NCBI RefSeq assembly: GCF_014645795.1
Contig: NZ_BMMK01000031.1
Coordinates: 1 to 57,534 of the forward strand
Source: Longimycelium tulufanense
Lineage (GTDB): Bacteria; Actinomycetota; Actinomycetes; Mycobacteriales; Pseudonocardiaceae
DNA: 57,534 bases
Direction of reading: 5' to 3'
Shown here in pieces: positions 16,686-26,589 of the stretch (positions are counted from its first letter, which is position 1; each line of letters begins with the position of its first letter). The position numbers and the translations under genes were made by a program. A model generated the notes under the pieces. The model searched no databases. It was not told the origin of the DNA and worked only from the letters and a program-made list of their open reading frames with translations.

Positions 16686-17468
16686 ATGGTGGGGTTGGCG
16701 GGAAAGGCAGCGCTGGTCACCGGCGGTGCGGGCGGAATCGGCGCGGCGTGCGTGCGTCGTCTGGCCCGCGCCGGCGCCAGGGTGGCGGTGCTGGATCTGG
16801 ACGAGGCGGGCGCACACCGCCTCGCCGCGGAGATCGACGGCCTGCCACTGGCCGGCGACGTCACCGACCCGGCCACCCTGCCGGCCGCGGTAGCGCGGGT
16901 GGAGCAGGAGCTGGGACGGCTGGACGTGGTGCACCTCAACGCCGGGCTCGGCGGCGCCCAGCAGGGGCTGGACGACAGCCTCGACGTGGCCTCCTACCGG
17001 CGGCTGATGGGCGTCAACGTCGACCACGTGGTGTTCGGCGTGTGTGCGGCGGTGCCCGCACTGCGACGTGCGGGCGGCGGCACCATCGTTGTCACGGCCT
17101 CGCTGGCCGGGCTGGGCCCGATGCCTGCTGACGCGCTCTACACCGCCTCCAAGCACGCGGCCATCGGCTACGTGCGGGCGGCGGGGGAGGCGCTGGCCGA
17201 GGAGGGCATCCGCGTGGTGGCCCTGTGCCCCGGTTACTCCGATACCGCCCTACTGGGAGGGGCCCGCGAGCAGCTCACCGACGCCGGCTACCCGCTGCTG
17301 AGCCCCGAGCAGGTCGCCGATGCCTTCGAGGCGGTGCTGGAACACGCCGAGCCGGGGTCGGCCTGGGTACTCCAGGACGGCCGCGAGCCTGGCCCCTACA
17401 AGTTTCGGGGCCTGCCCGGCCCGGCGAGCGGGCAGCGCCCACCGGACGTGCGGCTCGGCGCCCGGTAA
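16686..17468 (+). CDS. Short-chain dehydrogenase/reductase (SDR)
   Basis: A 260-residue NAD(P)-dependent oxidoreductase. The Rossmann motif VTGGAGGIGAACVRRLA is at residues 10-27, an acidic residue ends strand 2 (AVLDLDEA, favouring NAD), NAG is at LNAGLGG, and the catalytic Ser and YTASKHA (Tyr-x-x-x-Lys) occur in the expected places. The PGYSDT loop follows. The ATG at 16686 has GGAAGGAG about 8 nt upstream, which rules out the much longer frame. It sits directly behind the M20 peptidase and ends at a convergent terminator shared with mdh. The substrate is unknown. Confidence 0.92.
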   Translation: MVGLAGKAALVTGGAGGIGAACVRRLARAGARVAVLDLDEAGAHRLAAEIDGLPLAGDVTDPATLPAAVARVEQELGRLDVVHLNAGLGGAQQGLDDSLDVASYRRLMGVNVDHVVFGVCAAVPALRRAGGGTIVVTASLAGLGPMPADALYTASKHAAIGYVRAAGEALAEEGIRVVALCPGYSDTALLGGAREQLTDAGYPLLSPEQVADAFEAVLEHAEPGSAWVLQDGREPGPYKFRGLPGPASGQRPPDVRLGAR

Positions 17469-17481
17469 GGCGAACACGGCA

Positions 17482-17512
17482 GCGGCCCGGCCCCGAACAG
17501 GGGCCGGGCCGC
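17482..17512. terminator. Bidirectional terminator between SDR and mdh
   Basis: A GC-rich 13-bp perfect inverted repeat (17482-17494 and 17500-17512) with a 5-nt GAACA loop, placed between two convergent genes. Confidence 0.85.
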
Positions 17513-17539
17513 GCGCGTCCGTGGCTCGGACCGGTGGCT

Positions 17540-18532
<993 letters not shown>

Positions 18533-18660
18533 TTACCTGATCTCGAGACGACCTTGTCAGCCGGATGCTATCCGCCGGTGGTACCGGCGCCGTGGTGGCT
18601 CTGGGCACACCGCGAACGGCGGGGCCGCGCACCGGCTCCGCCGTGCTCGACGGGGATGCC

Positions 18661-18876
18661 TCAGGTGATCAGACCGGGGACACAGGTCGCGGTGCGCCGC
18701 CGGCGCAGCCACACTTTGCGGGTGCCGTCGGAGTAGAGCAGCACCCGGGAGAGCTCCCAGCCGGCGAACTCCGCGTGTACCGCCAGCTGCGTCGCCGCCG
18801 TCAGGCGCGATACCCCCGGCGGCAGCCGCAGCGGCTGGTACTCCCAATCCCCGTCGACCACCAACCCGTCGTTCAC
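18661..18876 (-). CDS. DUF5703 family protein
   Basis: A 71-residue protein with the DUF5703 pattern: DWEYQPLRLPPGVSRLTAAT, then AEFAGWELSRVLLYSDGTRKVWLRRR. Its GTG start at 18876 overlaps the stop of the upstream lipoprotein gene (GTGA), giving coupled translation. The family is restricted to actinobacteria and has no known function. Confidence 0.92.
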   Translation of the reverse strand: MNDGLVVDGDWEYQPLRLPPGVSRLTAATQLAVHAEFAGWELSRVLLYSDGTRKVWLRRRRTATCVPGLIT

Positions 18877-19877
18877 GGTTGCACCACCTGAACCCCTCCG
18901 CCGTCTGCCGACGCGACCATCACGCGGCCGCTTCCCGGGTCCACCGCGACGGAGTTGGGCTGGTGGACGGTGGGGAAGCGATGCCGCTCGACGGGTTCTG
19001 CGCCGGAGACGTCGTACCCGACCAGTTCATTGCGTTCGGTCAGCGTGACCCACAGTAGGTCGCGCGTGCCGTCGTAGGCGATGCCCCAGGGGGCACCGGG
19101 CAGGGGGTACCGCAACCGCATCAGCAGTGGATCGCCGGAGAAGGCCAGCAGCTCGCCGCCGCGGGTGTCGACCACGAAGGCGCGGCCGAAGCGGTCGACG
19201 ACGGCGTTGCTGGCGCCGTCCCCGGCGCGCAGCCCGGCGCCGGGCTCTCCGGTGTCCAGGTCGACCGGGGTGACCGAGGTGTGCAGGCGGTCGAGCACGG
19301 CGGTGCGGGCCCCCAGCGGGAAGAGCACGGCAGCGCCCTCGAACCGGCCGATACGCCGGTCCTCGCGGCTGCCGCGCAGGACTGTGATGGTCTGGTCGCC
19401 GGGGGTGGCCACGACGGTGCGGTCGCCGACGGCCACGGCGCCGACCGGCCGGCCGGGCACGCGCACGGTCTCCACCGCGGCGTCGGGCAGGGCGATCCGC
19501 ACCAGCTGGTCGGCCGAGGGCACCGGGGCAAGCAGGGGACCGCCGGGGGCGGCGAGGCTGAGCTGCTCGACCGTTCCGGGAAGCGGAACCGGTCGGGGTG
19601 CGGCGGCGAGGTCCTCTTCGTTGAACAGCAGGAGCTCGTCGGGCTGGGTCACGGCGACGGCCAGGGTCCGGGTTTCGGGGTCGAGGACCATGGCGGTGGC
19701 CTTGCGCGCGAGCGGCGTGACCGTGCCGGCCGGGGTGGCGTTCGCGGGGGGAGCGGCGGGCGTGGCGGCCACCAGGCTCTCGGCGACCTGGAGGGAGTCA
19801 CCGGCCTGGCCGGATCCGGACGTGCACCCGCTCAGCACGGCGGCCCCGGTGACCAGGACCGCGAGCACCCGACGCAA
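18873..19877 (-). CDS. Beta-propeller lipoprotein (YncE/SMP-30-like)
   Basis: A 334-residue exported lipoprotein. The signal sequence LRRVLAVLVTGAAVLSGC ends in a lipobox (LSGC). The mature part is a repetitive all-beta protein with blades such as TLAVAVTQPDELLLF, RTVVATPGDQTITVL and GRVMVASADGGGVQVV, typical of a seven-bladed YncE-type propeller. The TTG at 19877 is chosen because GGAGG lies 7 nt upstream and the lipoprotein signal begins right there; the longer frame would bury the signal. It is co-transcribed with the DUF5703 gene. The ligand and role are unknown. Confidence 0.85.
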   Translation of the reverse strand: MRRVLAVLVTGAAVLSGCTSGSGQAGDSLQVAESLVAATPAAPPANATPAGTVTPLARKATAMVLDPETRTLAVAVTQPDELLLFNEEDLAAAPRPVPLPGTVEQLSLAAPGGPLLAPVPSADQLVRIALPDAAVETVRVPGRPVGAVAVGDRTVVATPGDQTITVLRGSREDRRIGRFEGAAVLFPLGARTAVLDRLHTSVTPVDLDTGEPGAGLRAGDGASNAVVDRFGRAFVVDTRGGELLAFSGDPLLMRLRYPLPGAPWGIAYDGTRDLLWVTLTERNELVGYDVSGAEPVERHRFPTVHQPNSVAVDPGSGRVMVASADGGGVQVVQP

Positions 19878-20146
19878 AACGTGACCTCCCGTGACGACGA
19901 TGGCCCGCCGGGACCCCCGCCCGGCGGTGGACGTTCCTACCAGCATCCCTGACCGAACCAACGAGGTCACGCATGGGGACCCGGGTGGCGCAGCAGCGCC
20001 GTCCGACCGGGCGGTCCCGCCGTTTCATCTCGGCCGGGTCGGCGCGGCGCGCGGACACACGCGGAAAACCGTGCTACAGCCACCTCTTCTGTCGGTAAGG
20101 TCGATGCCGTCGGAGATCAGGTCCGGCCGCGGGCGCGGTGTTTCGG

Positions 20147-21118
20147 CTAACGCAGGGGACGCTCCGGATAGCCGAACTCCACCGAGCTGACGTCGTCGAG
20201 GGCGGAGCGGATCTCCGGCGGGAGGGTGAGGTCCTCAGCGGCCAGCGACCCGGTCAGCTGTCCGGTGTCCCGGGCACCAACGACGGGGGCGATCACGCCG
20301 GGGCGGTCGCGGACCCAGGCCAGGGCGACCGCCAGCGGCGAGGTTCCCAGACCGTCGGCGGCGGTGACCACGGCCTGCACGATGCGGGCGGCTCGCTCCG
20401 TGCGGTGGTGCTCGACGTAGGGCGCGAAATGGGGGGAGGCGCCGCGCGAGTCGGCGGGCGTGCCGCTGCGGTACTTGCCGGTGAGCACGCCCCGGCCCAA
20501 CGGCGCCCAGGGCAGCAGGCCGATGCCGTGATGGGCGGCGGCCGGCACCACCTCGCGTTCGATACCGCGTTCCAGCAGGGAGTACTCGACCTGGGTGCAG
20601 ACCAGCTGGGCGGGGCCGTCCCGGCGCAGCGTGGCGGCGGTGGCCAGCTGCCAGCCGGAGTAGTTGGAGACCCCGACGTAGCGGACCTTGCCGGTGGCGA
20701 TGGCGTGGTCGACGGCGGTGAGGGTCTCCTCCAGGGGGACAGCGGGGTCCCAGGCGTGCAGCTGCCACAGGTCGACGTGGTCCAGCCGCAGCCGGCGCAG
20801 GGACCCCTCCAGCGCGGCGAGCAGGGCACCCCGGGAGGCGCCGCCGCCGAAGGGACCGTCGTGGCGGCGGGCCACCCCCTTGGTGGCCACCACGACGTCT
20901 TCGCGGGGGACGACGTCGTCGAGCAGGCCGCCGAGGATGCGTTCGCTCTCTCCATCGCAGTAGACGTCGGCGGTGTCGACCAGGGTGCCGCCGGCGTCGA
21001 CGAACGCGACGAGCTGGCTCGCCGCCTCCTCGGACTCGGTGTCGCGACCCCAGGTCATGGTGCCCAGCGCCATCCGGGAGACCCGGAGGCCGCTGCGGCC
21101 GAGCTGTCGCTGTTCCAC
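20147..21118 (-). CDS. Aldo/keto reductase
   Basis: A 323-residue NADPH-dependent reductase with a TIM-barrel AKR fold. MEQRQLGRSGLRVSRMALGT opens the barrel, VDTADVY holds the first catalytic Asp and Tyr, VVVATKG the Lys, and WQLHAWD the His position (QLHAWDP). A PWAPLGRGVLTGKY block and a C-terminal cofactor loop (VVGARDTGQL) follow. The start is GTG at 21118. It is transcribed away from the F420 oxidoreductase gene. The physiological substrate is unknown. Confidence 0.94.
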   Translation of the reverse strand: MEQRQLGRSGLRVSRMALGTMTWGRDTESEEAASQLVAFVDAGGTLVDTADVYCDGESERILGGLLDDVVPREDVVVATKGVARRHDGPFGGGASRGALLAALEGSLRRLRLDHVDLWQLHAWDPAVPLEETLTAVDHAIATGKVRYVGVSNYSGWQLATAATLRRDGPAQLVCTQVEYSLLERGIEREVVPAAAHHGIGLLPWAPLGRGVLTGKYRSGTPADSRGASPHFAPYVEHHRTERAARIVQAVVTAADGLGTSPLAVALAWVRDRPGVIAPVVGARDTGQLTGSLAAEDLTLPPEIRSALDDVSSVEFGYPERPLR

Positions 21119-21245
21119 GGTCGGCGAGCCTAGAAGGGCACGCCCCCGCCGGGGCCTTCCTGGCCGGGTGACACGCGACCCCGACAGTGTGACCCAGCTG
21201 ACTCTGCCCGCCCGTCAGATGTTACCGGCGGGTAAGGTTCGGCGT

Positions 21246-22295
21246 GTGCGACTTGGGCTGAACCTGAGCTACTGGGGCGCCGGTAACGACGCCGACAACC
21301 TCGAGCTGGCCAAGGAGGCCGACCGCCTCGGCTACGCCGTGGTGTGGGTGGCCGAGGCCTACGGCTCGGACGCGGCGACCATCCTGTCCTGGATCGCCGC
21401 GCACACCGAGCGGATCGACGTGGGCTCGGCGATCTTCCAGATCCCGGCCCGCACCCCCGCCATGACCGCGATGACCGCGGCCACCCTCGACACCCTCTCC
21501 GGCGGGCGGTTCCGCCTCGGGCTGGGCGTCTCCGGCCCCCAGGTCTCGGAGGGCTGGTACGGCGTCCGCTTCGACAAGCCGCTCGCCCGCACGCGCGAGT
21601 ACGTCGAGATCATCCGCAAGGCGCTGTCGCGGGAACGCCTGACTCACCAGGGCACCCACTGGACGCTGCCGCTGCCGGACGGACCCGGCAAGCCCATCAA
21701 GCTCACCGTGCACCCGGTGCGTGAGCACATCCCGATCTACATCGCCGCGATCGGTCCGAAGAATCTGGAGCAGACCGGCGAGATCGCCGACGGTGCACTG
21801 GTGTTGTTCTTCTCGCCCGACCACGCCGGGGACACCCGGCAGGCACTCCGCGCCGGCCGCGCCAAGGTTGGCAAGGACCTGGAGGGCTTCGACATCGTGC
21901 CCACGGTGCCGATCGTCGTCGGCGACGACTGGAAAACCTGCGCCGACACCGTGCGCGCCTACGCCGCGCTCTACATCGGCGGCATGGGCAGCCGACAGAA
22001 GAACTTTTACAACGCCCTGGCCACCCGCATGGGCTACGGCGAGCAGGCCCAGGAAATCCAGGACAAATTCCTGGCCAAGGACTACCTCGGCGCGGCCGCC
22101 GCGGTCCCGCTGGAGTTCCTCGACGCCACCTCGCTGCTCGGGCCCAAGGAACGCATCGCCGAGCGGATGCGCGCCTTCGCCGATGCCGGCGTGACCACCC
22201 TCACCCTCTCGCCCATGCTGCAGGACGTCGAGCAGGGCACGGTCGCGCTCCGGACCGCGGTGGAGGCCTACGAGCTCGCCGGGCTGGCCGAGTAG
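21246..22295 (+). CDS. LLM-class F420-dependent oxidoreductase
   Basis: A 349-residue luciferase-like flavin/F420 oxidoreductase. RLGLNLSYWGAG begins the barrel, and LGYAVVWVAEAYGSDA, IDVGSAIFQIPARTPAMTAMTAATLDTLSGGRFRLGLGVSGPQV-type blocks (here split by position), HIPIYIAAIGPKNLEQTGEIADG and VVGDDW mark the family. GTG at 21246 is the start; the much longer open frame to its left overlaps the divergent reductase gene. The substrate is unknown. In mycobacteria a similar gene precedes uppP, consistent with the order here. Confidence 0.92.
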   Translation: MRLGLNLSYWGAGNDADNLELAKEADRLGYAVVWVAEAYGSDAATILSWIAAHTERIDVGSAIFQIPARTPAMTAMTAATLDTLSGGRFRLGLGVSGPQVSEGWYGVRFDKPLARTREYVEIIRKALSRERLTHQGTHWTLPLPDGPGKPIKLTVHPVREHIPIYIAAIGPKNLEQTGEIADGALVLFFSPDHAGDTRQALRAGRAKVGKDLEGFDIVPTVPIVVGDDWKTCADTVRAYAALYIGGMGSRQKNFYNALATRMGYGEQAQEIQDKFLAKDYLGAAAAVPLEFLDATSLLGPKERIAERMRAFADAGVTTLTLSPMLQDVEQGTVALRTAVEAYELAGLAE

Positions 22296-22451
22296 GCAGA
22301 CCACGCAGGGTAGCCTCACGGTTGACGTGCGCCACCCGGATGGGGGGTCGGTGGCGGCCGGTAGGACGCGGTCCTGCAGGATTCGGGCGGCCGTCCGCGA
22401 CGGCGGGGGGCCGCTCCCACCCACCGCTGAACCTCCTGAAGGAGTTGGCGC

Positions 22452-23282
22452 GTGTCCTGGTTGCAGGCCATCGTCCTGGGAATCGTCCAGGGACTGACCG
22501 AGTTCCTCCCCATCTCCTCCTCCGGCCACCTGCGCATCGTCTCCCAGCTGTTCTTCGACTCCGACGCCGGCGCCTCCTTCACCGCCGTGACCCAGCTCGG
22601 CACCGAGCTGGCCGTGCTCATCTACTTCGCCAAGGACATCGGGCGGCTGCTCACCACCTGGTTCCGCGGCTTGGTCGACCCACCCACCCGGCAGACCCTG
22701 GACTACCGGCTCGCCTGGTACGTGGTGATCGGCACGCTGCCCATCGGCATCCTCGGCCTGCTGTTCAAGGACGAGATCCGCAGCTCGGCCCGCAACCTGT
22801 GGCTGGTCGCCACCATGCTCGTGGTCTTCGCGCTCTTCCTGGCCGCGGCCGAGCGGTTCGGCCCGCAGCGTCGCACCGTGGAGCACATGACCCTGCGTGA
22901 CGGCGTGGTGATGGGCTTCGCCCAGGCCATGGCCCTCATCCCCGGGGTATCCCGCTCCGGCGGCACCATCACCGCCGGCCTGGCCATCGGCCTGGACCGC
23001 TACACCGCAGCCCGCTACTCGTTCCTGCTGGCCATCCCCGCGGTGTTCGCCTCCGGGATCTTCAGCGTCCCCGACGTCTTCGACCGCGGCACCGGTCCCC
23101 AGCCCAGCGTGGCGCAGATGGTCGTGGCCACCGTCATCGCCTTCGCCATCGGCTACGCCACGATCGCCTGGCTGCTCAACTGGGTCGCCAAGCACAGCGT
23201 CTACATCTTCGTCTGGTACCGGCTGCTGATCGGCTTCGGCGTGATGGGCCTGTTGTCGGCGGGCGTGCTCACCGCCACCTGA
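22452..23282 (+). CDS. uppP: Undecaprenyl-diphosphatase
   Basis: A 276-residue integral membrane enzyme that recycles undecaprenyl pyrophosphate to the lipid carrier used in peptidoglycan synthesis; it also gives bacitracin tolerance. The signature [18 protein letters not shown] lies at residues 10-27, and the second conserved block [15 protein letters not shown] is around residue 160. About seven membrane helices can be seen. The start is GTG at 22452, preceded by GAAGGAG. It is 40 bp before the phosphatase gene, the usual actinobacterial order. Confidence 0.96.
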   Translation: MSWLQAIVLGIVQGLTEFLPISSSGHLRIVSQLFFDSDAGASFTAVTQLGTELAVLIYFAKDIGRLLTTWFRGLVDPPTRQTLDYRLAWYVVIGTLPIGILGLLFKDEIRSSARNLWLVATMLVVFALFLAAAERFGPQRRTVEHMTLRDGVVMGFAQAMALIPGVSRSGGTITAGLAIGLDRYTAARYSFLLAIPAVFASGIFSVPDVFDRGTGPQPSVAQMVVATVIAFAIGYATIAWLLNWVAKHSVYIFVWYRLLIGFGVMGLLSAGVLTAT

Positions 23283-23321
23283 GACCGGTGTCGCCCACCC
23301 CCGGGCGGTTAGGCTCCGGAT

Positions 23322-24011
23322 GTGGCCACCGTCATCCTGCTCCGGCACGCCAGGTCCACCGCCAACGGTTCGGGGGTGCTCGCCGGCCGCTCGCCCGGGG
23401 TGGGGCTCGACGAGACCGGGGAGCGGCAAGCCACCGCCCTGGCCACCCGGCTCGCCGCCGTCCCGCTGGCCGAGGTGGTGTGCTCCCCGCTGGAACGCTG
23501 CCACCAGACGGTGGCGCCGCTGGCGGCCGCGCACAGCCTGGAGCCGGTGGTCGAGCCCGGGCTGGCCGAGGTCGACTACGGGCAGTGGACCGGGCGGGAG
23601 CTGTGCGAGCTGCTCGGGGAACCACTGTGGAAGGTGGTGCAGCTGCACCCCGCGGCCGCGGTGTTCCCCGGCGGGGAAGGACTGGCCCAGATGCAGGCCC
23701 GGGCGGTCGCCGCGATCCGCGACCACGACGCACGCATCACCGAGCAGCACGGGGCCGAGGCCCTGTGGATGGCCTGCAGCCACGGCGACGTGATCAAGTC
23801 CGTCCTCGCCGACGCACTCGGCGTCCACCTCGACGCCTTCCAACGCATCGTCGTCGACCCCTGCTCGGTCAGCGTCATCCGCTACACCGACACCCGGCCC
23901 TTCGTGCTGCGGATCAACGACACCGGCGACCTCACGGGTTTGGTGGCCAAACCAGCCGAAGGCGCATCCTCCTCCGACGCCGTCGTGGGTGGGTCCACCG
24001 GCACCAGCTGA
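23322..24011 (+). CDS. Histidine phosphatase, MSMEG_4193 type
   Basis: A 229-residue phosphoglycerate-mutase-like phosphatase. The RHG-type motif LLRHARSTANG near the N-terminus supplies the phosphorylated His (here RHA rather than RHG). CSPLERCHQT, a Glu in GLAEVDYGQWTGREL and the second catalytic His in WMACSHGD are present. The extended C-terminus (RYTDTRPFVLRINDTGDL) is typical of the MSMEG_4193 family. In many actinobacteria the next genes are DUF3090 and SCO1664; here those lie 31 kb away at 55304-56677. The natural substrate is unknown. Confidence 0.93.
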   Translation: MATVILLRHARSTANGSGVLAGRSPGVGLDETGERQATALATRLAAVPLAEVVCSPLERCHQTVAPLAAAHSLEPVVEPGLAEVDYGQWTGRELCELLGEPLWKVVQLHPAAAVFPGGEGLAQMQARAVAAIRDHDARITEQHGAEALWMACSHGDVIKSVLADALGVHLDAFQRIVVDPCSVSVIRYTDTRPFVLRINDTGDLTGLVAKPAEGASSSDAVVGGSTGTS

Positions 24012-24144
24012 GCCCTGCTCGCACTCCCACCGGTCAGCGAGGTGGCAGGCTCCGAGTGACCGATCGCTCGGCAGGAGACCGAACTCTTTGACGTGCGGTC
24101 CACCTGCTTATTCGGTTGACCCTCACCCGACGTGAGGCAGCACA

Positions 24145-24510
24145 GTGGCGACCATGAACACCGCACCAGTGGAGGTCCGCCGCCAGGAGGACGGAGCCTT
24201 GCTCGGTTACGTCCGTCCGGCTGGCGGGCACCGATGGCAGCCCCTGACCGTCTTCGGCTACGCCCTGGGCGGCACCGACACCCGTGAGGCCGCCACGGCC
24301 GTCGTGCAGCGGCGTGGACTCGTCGCGCTGACCGGGACCTGGCAGTACCGGGACCCGAACGACCGGTGCTGGTACGACTGCCAGCTCGTCGAGGCCAGCG
24401 CGACCCGCATCCGTGTCTGCATCACCGACCCGAACAACCCCGAGTACGGCACCACCGTGGTGCTCGACAACCCGGGTCCGGACACCCTTCGACCCGCTTC
24501 GGAGTGGTGA
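24145..24510 (+). CDS. Small conserved hypothetical protein
   Basis: A protein of about 121 residues. It has EVRRQEDGALLGYVRPAG at the N-terminus, WQPLTVFGYALGGTDTREAAT, then GTWQYRDPNDRCWYDCQLVEAS and a Pro-rich end. GAGG lies 7 nt before GTG 24145, so I prefer this start over ATG 24154. The protein is soluble and has no signal peptide. I recognise it only as a type of small protein often annotated hypothetical in Pseudonocardiales. Confidence 0.65.
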   Translation: MATMNTAPVEVRRQEDGALLGYVRPAGGHRWQPLTVFGYALGGTDTREAATAVVQRRGLVALTGTWQYRDPNDRCWYDCQLVEASATRIRVCITDPNNPEYGTTVVLDNPGPDTLRPASEW

Positions 24511-24579
24511 AGCGACCCCGGAGCGCTTCTCCCCACCGCACCATGTGCGGGAACGCGTGAGCGGGGGAGGGAGACGGGC

Positions 24580-24680
24580 ATGGGCTACACGGTCGGCCAG
24601 GTGGCTGGCTTCGCCGGCATCACGGTACGCACGATGCACCACGACGACGAGATCGGGCTGCTCAGCCCGAGCGGACGCGC
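24580..24680 (+). pseudogene. 5' fragment of a MerR-family regulator
   Basis: The first 33 residues read MGYTVGQVAGFAGITVRTMH followed by HDDEIGLLSPSGR, the winged-helix DNA-binding start of a MerR regulator (normally HHYDEIGLL). Homology stops at about 24670, where the sequence passes into the FAD monooxygenase fragment. GGGGGAGGGAGACGGGC lies just upstream of the ATG. Only the 5' end of the gene remains. Confidence 0.8.
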
Positions 24681-24861
24681 GAGCTGTTCGCTGAGCTGCT
24701 GCGTGATCCCCGCACTGTGGGGCGCCTCGCCGACCTCGTCGCGGGCGCCGACATCCGCTACGAGCTGGGCGGTCAGGAGGCGCATCCGTGGGTGGGCCGG
24801 TATGCGCCGGACATGGTGCTGCAGACTCCGACCGGAACGGTTCGGCTGGCCGAGCTGACCC
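24672..24861 (+). pseudogene. FAD monooxygenase remnant, first half of the C-terminal domain
   Basis: Translation gives RTRELFAELLRDPRTVGRLA, then DLVAGADIRYELGG, GRYAPDMVLQTPTG and RLAELT. This is the thioredoxin-like C-terminal domain of aromatic-ring FAD hydroxylases (PheA/TfdB type). The FAD-binding N-terminal domain is absent. The frame is cut at 24861 by the Tn3-type element and resumes exactly at 28948. Removing 4,086 bp (the element plus one GACCC copy) rejoins AELT and RTARPLLLDLTP in frame. Confidence 0.88.
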
Positions 24862-24900
24862 GGCCCTGGACTCCCGAAGCTACGGCCAGGGGTCAGGTAG
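24862..24900 (+). repeat. Left terminal inverted repeat (39 bp)
   Basis: Starts GGCCCTGGACTCCCGAAGCT and matches the reverse complement of 28904-28942 at 38 of 39 positions; the single difference is A versus G at position 21. Confidence 0.93.
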
Positions 24901-24907
24901 CTACCTG

Positions 24908-25978
24908 CTAGTGCGCTGACCTGGTGGTTTGGCTGCTGGCGCGGGCGAGGCGGTCGGTGAGTTCGTCCGCACCGGGTGTCCAGGTATGGCGGCGGTTGTC
25001 GATGTCGTCGAGGCGTTGGTGGGTGCCTTCTTTGCTGGGGTTGAGGTAGCGCTGGAGGGTACGGCGGTCCTCATGTCCGGACAGGTTCATGAGGTCGGCC
25101 TCGGTGGCGCCGTCCTCGCCTGCGTGGGTGAGGCGGGAGTGGCGGAGGTCGTGCAGGTCCCAGCCGCCGGTGGCGGTGCCGATGTGGCGTTCGGCGGTGC
25201 GGTAGGTCATCCGCAGCCGCCTGCTGGCTGGGTCGAAGGTGCCGGTGCGCGCGGTGCCGTCCGGGGCGGTGCGGGTGGACAGGAAGATCGGGCCGGTGCG
25301 GCGGCGTCCGAGGAGCTGGCCGAGCATCCGCGCGGTGCGCCCGTCGTAGAGGAGTTGGTCTTGCTTGCCGCCCTTGCGGATCGTGTGTGCCCGCCGGTTG
25401 GCCCGGTCCAGGTTCTCGATGTTGAGCCGCAGGACCTCCTCGGCGCGGGCGGCGGTGGCATACAGCATCGCCCACAGCGTCCGGTCCTCCAGGGGATGGC
25501 GCTTGTCGGCGATGAGCCGGTCGATCGCCTCGCGGGTCCGGACCTTCTCGTCGGTGGGTTTGGGTTGTGGCTGGCGGTCCAGCCCGGCCAGCACCGCGGC
25601 GGCATCGGTGATCCAGTCCTGGGCGGCGAAGTAGGCCAGGGCCGAGGCCACGGCGGCGCGCTTGGCGTTGAACGTCGAGGGCTGCGCGCTGCCCCAGGCG
25701 GTGTGGATGTTGGCGTGCAGCCGGTCGCGGCCGCCGCCGTCCAGGGCGGCGAGGTGGTCGATCCCGGCGAAGGCCTTGGGCAGCGCGGAGGTGTAGGAGC
25801 GCAGCGTCTCCGGCGAGGTGATCCGGCCCGAGCGGCCTCGGCGGCTGGCCAGGTGGGACAGGAACGAGGCCAGCGCCTCCGCCATGGCCACCCCGCCCGG
25901 CGTGGACGTGGCGGCCTCGTCGGGTACCGGGCGCAGGTGCCGCGCGGTGCCGGACCGCGAGCCGGGCGCCTCGGTCAT
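24908..25978 (-). CDS. Tyrosine site-specific recombinase, TnpI-like resolvase of the transposon
   Basis: A 356-residue phage-integrase-family recombinase. The SAM-like core-binding domain spans residues 15-150 (ETLRSYTSALPKAFAG region). Catalytic residues appear in order: Arg in TAARAEEVLRLNIE, HDLRHSRLTH (H-x-L-R), and GHEDRRTLQRYL with His and the Tyr nucleophile. The ATG at 25978 overlaps a TGA in the -1 frame (ATGA). It ends 8 bp from the left inverted repeat, the position expected of a transposon-borne resolvase, so I infer cointegrate resolution. Its frame is continuous with the TetR gene upstream (see that entry). Confidence 0.85.
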   Translation of the reverse strand: MTEAPGSRSGTARHLRPVPDEAATSTPGGVAMAEALASFLSHLASRRGRSGRITSPETLRSYTSALPKAFAGIDHLAALDGGGRDRLHANIHTAWGSAQPSTFNAKRAAVASALAYFAAQDWITDAAAVLAGLDRQPQPKPTDEKVRTREAIDRLIADKRHPLEDRTLWAMLYATAARAEEVLRLNIENLDRANRRAHTIRKGGKQDQLLYDGRTARMLGQLLGRRRTGPIFLSTRTAPDGTARTGTFDPASRRLRMTYRTAERHIGTATGGWDLHDLRHSRLTHAGEDGATEADLMNLSGHEDRRTLQRYLNPSKEGTHQRLDDIDNRRHTWTPGADELTDRLARASSQTTRSAH

Positions 25979-26575
25979 TGCGCGGCGACGGTGTAGGCGT
26001 CGGCCTCCCGGCCGGTGTCGTCGAGGACGGCTACGCGGGTGCCCGGCCAGTTCGAGGGTGACGTAGCCGTGCAGCGTGCTCCAGAGCTGCGCGGCGACAT
26101 GCGCGGGATCCTGGTTTCGAATCCGGCCTGCGCGGATGGCGCGCTCGGAGGCGTCCACGAGATGTCCGTAGGCGCGCTGGGACACGCTCTGCTCGCTGGT
26201 GGCGGAGGGGGCATCCTCCGGCCGGTGTCCTCCCGGTGAGGAGAGACCGAACATCAGGTCGTAGAGGTGCGGGTTTTTTCGGGCTGCGGCGCGGTAGGCC
26301 AACGCCAACCGGCCGAGGTTGGTGACCGGGTCGTCGGTGACCGGCACCGCGGTGAGACGGGTATCGAGTCGGCGGAACCCTTCCTCGATCACTGCCCCGA
26401 GCAACTGGGGCATGCCGCCGAAGTAGTGGTAGACCGCCATCGTTGACGCGCCGACCTGCTGGGCAAGCCTGCGGGCCTGCACCGCTGCCGGGCCCTGTTC
26501 GGCGAGCAGCCGTACTGCGGCTTCGACGAGCCTGCCCCGCATGCCTTCATCGTTCTCTGCTGTGGTGCTCGCCAC
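25979..26575 (-). CDS. TetR-family regulator whose frame runs into the recombinase gene
   Basis: N-terminal helix-turn-helix: GRLVEAAVRLLAEQGPAAVQ, then RRLAQQVGASTMAVYHYFGG. The ligand domain has NLGRLALAYRAAARKNPHLYDLMFGL and LWSTLHGYVTLELAG. The start is probably GTG 26575 (GAGG 7 nt upstream). After ELAG (about 26055) the frame turns Arg-rich with no stop and continues into the recombinase; the -1 frame gives a more ordinary tail, VAVLDDTGREADAYTVAAQ, with TGA overlapping the recombinase ATG. So either a one-base deletion or a junction of two sequences lies near 26050. As read, translation would give a 555-residue fusion. It is divergent from the carotenoid oxygenase and probably represses it. 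Confidence 0.8.
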
Positions 26576-26589
26576 TTGCCCGCCTCTCA

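Noticed and set aside
21222-23843. 873-residue minus-strand frame across the F420 oxidoreductase, uppP and phosphatase
   Set aside because: It covers three well-supported genes on the other strand and has a low-complexity Gly/Glu/Asp composition.
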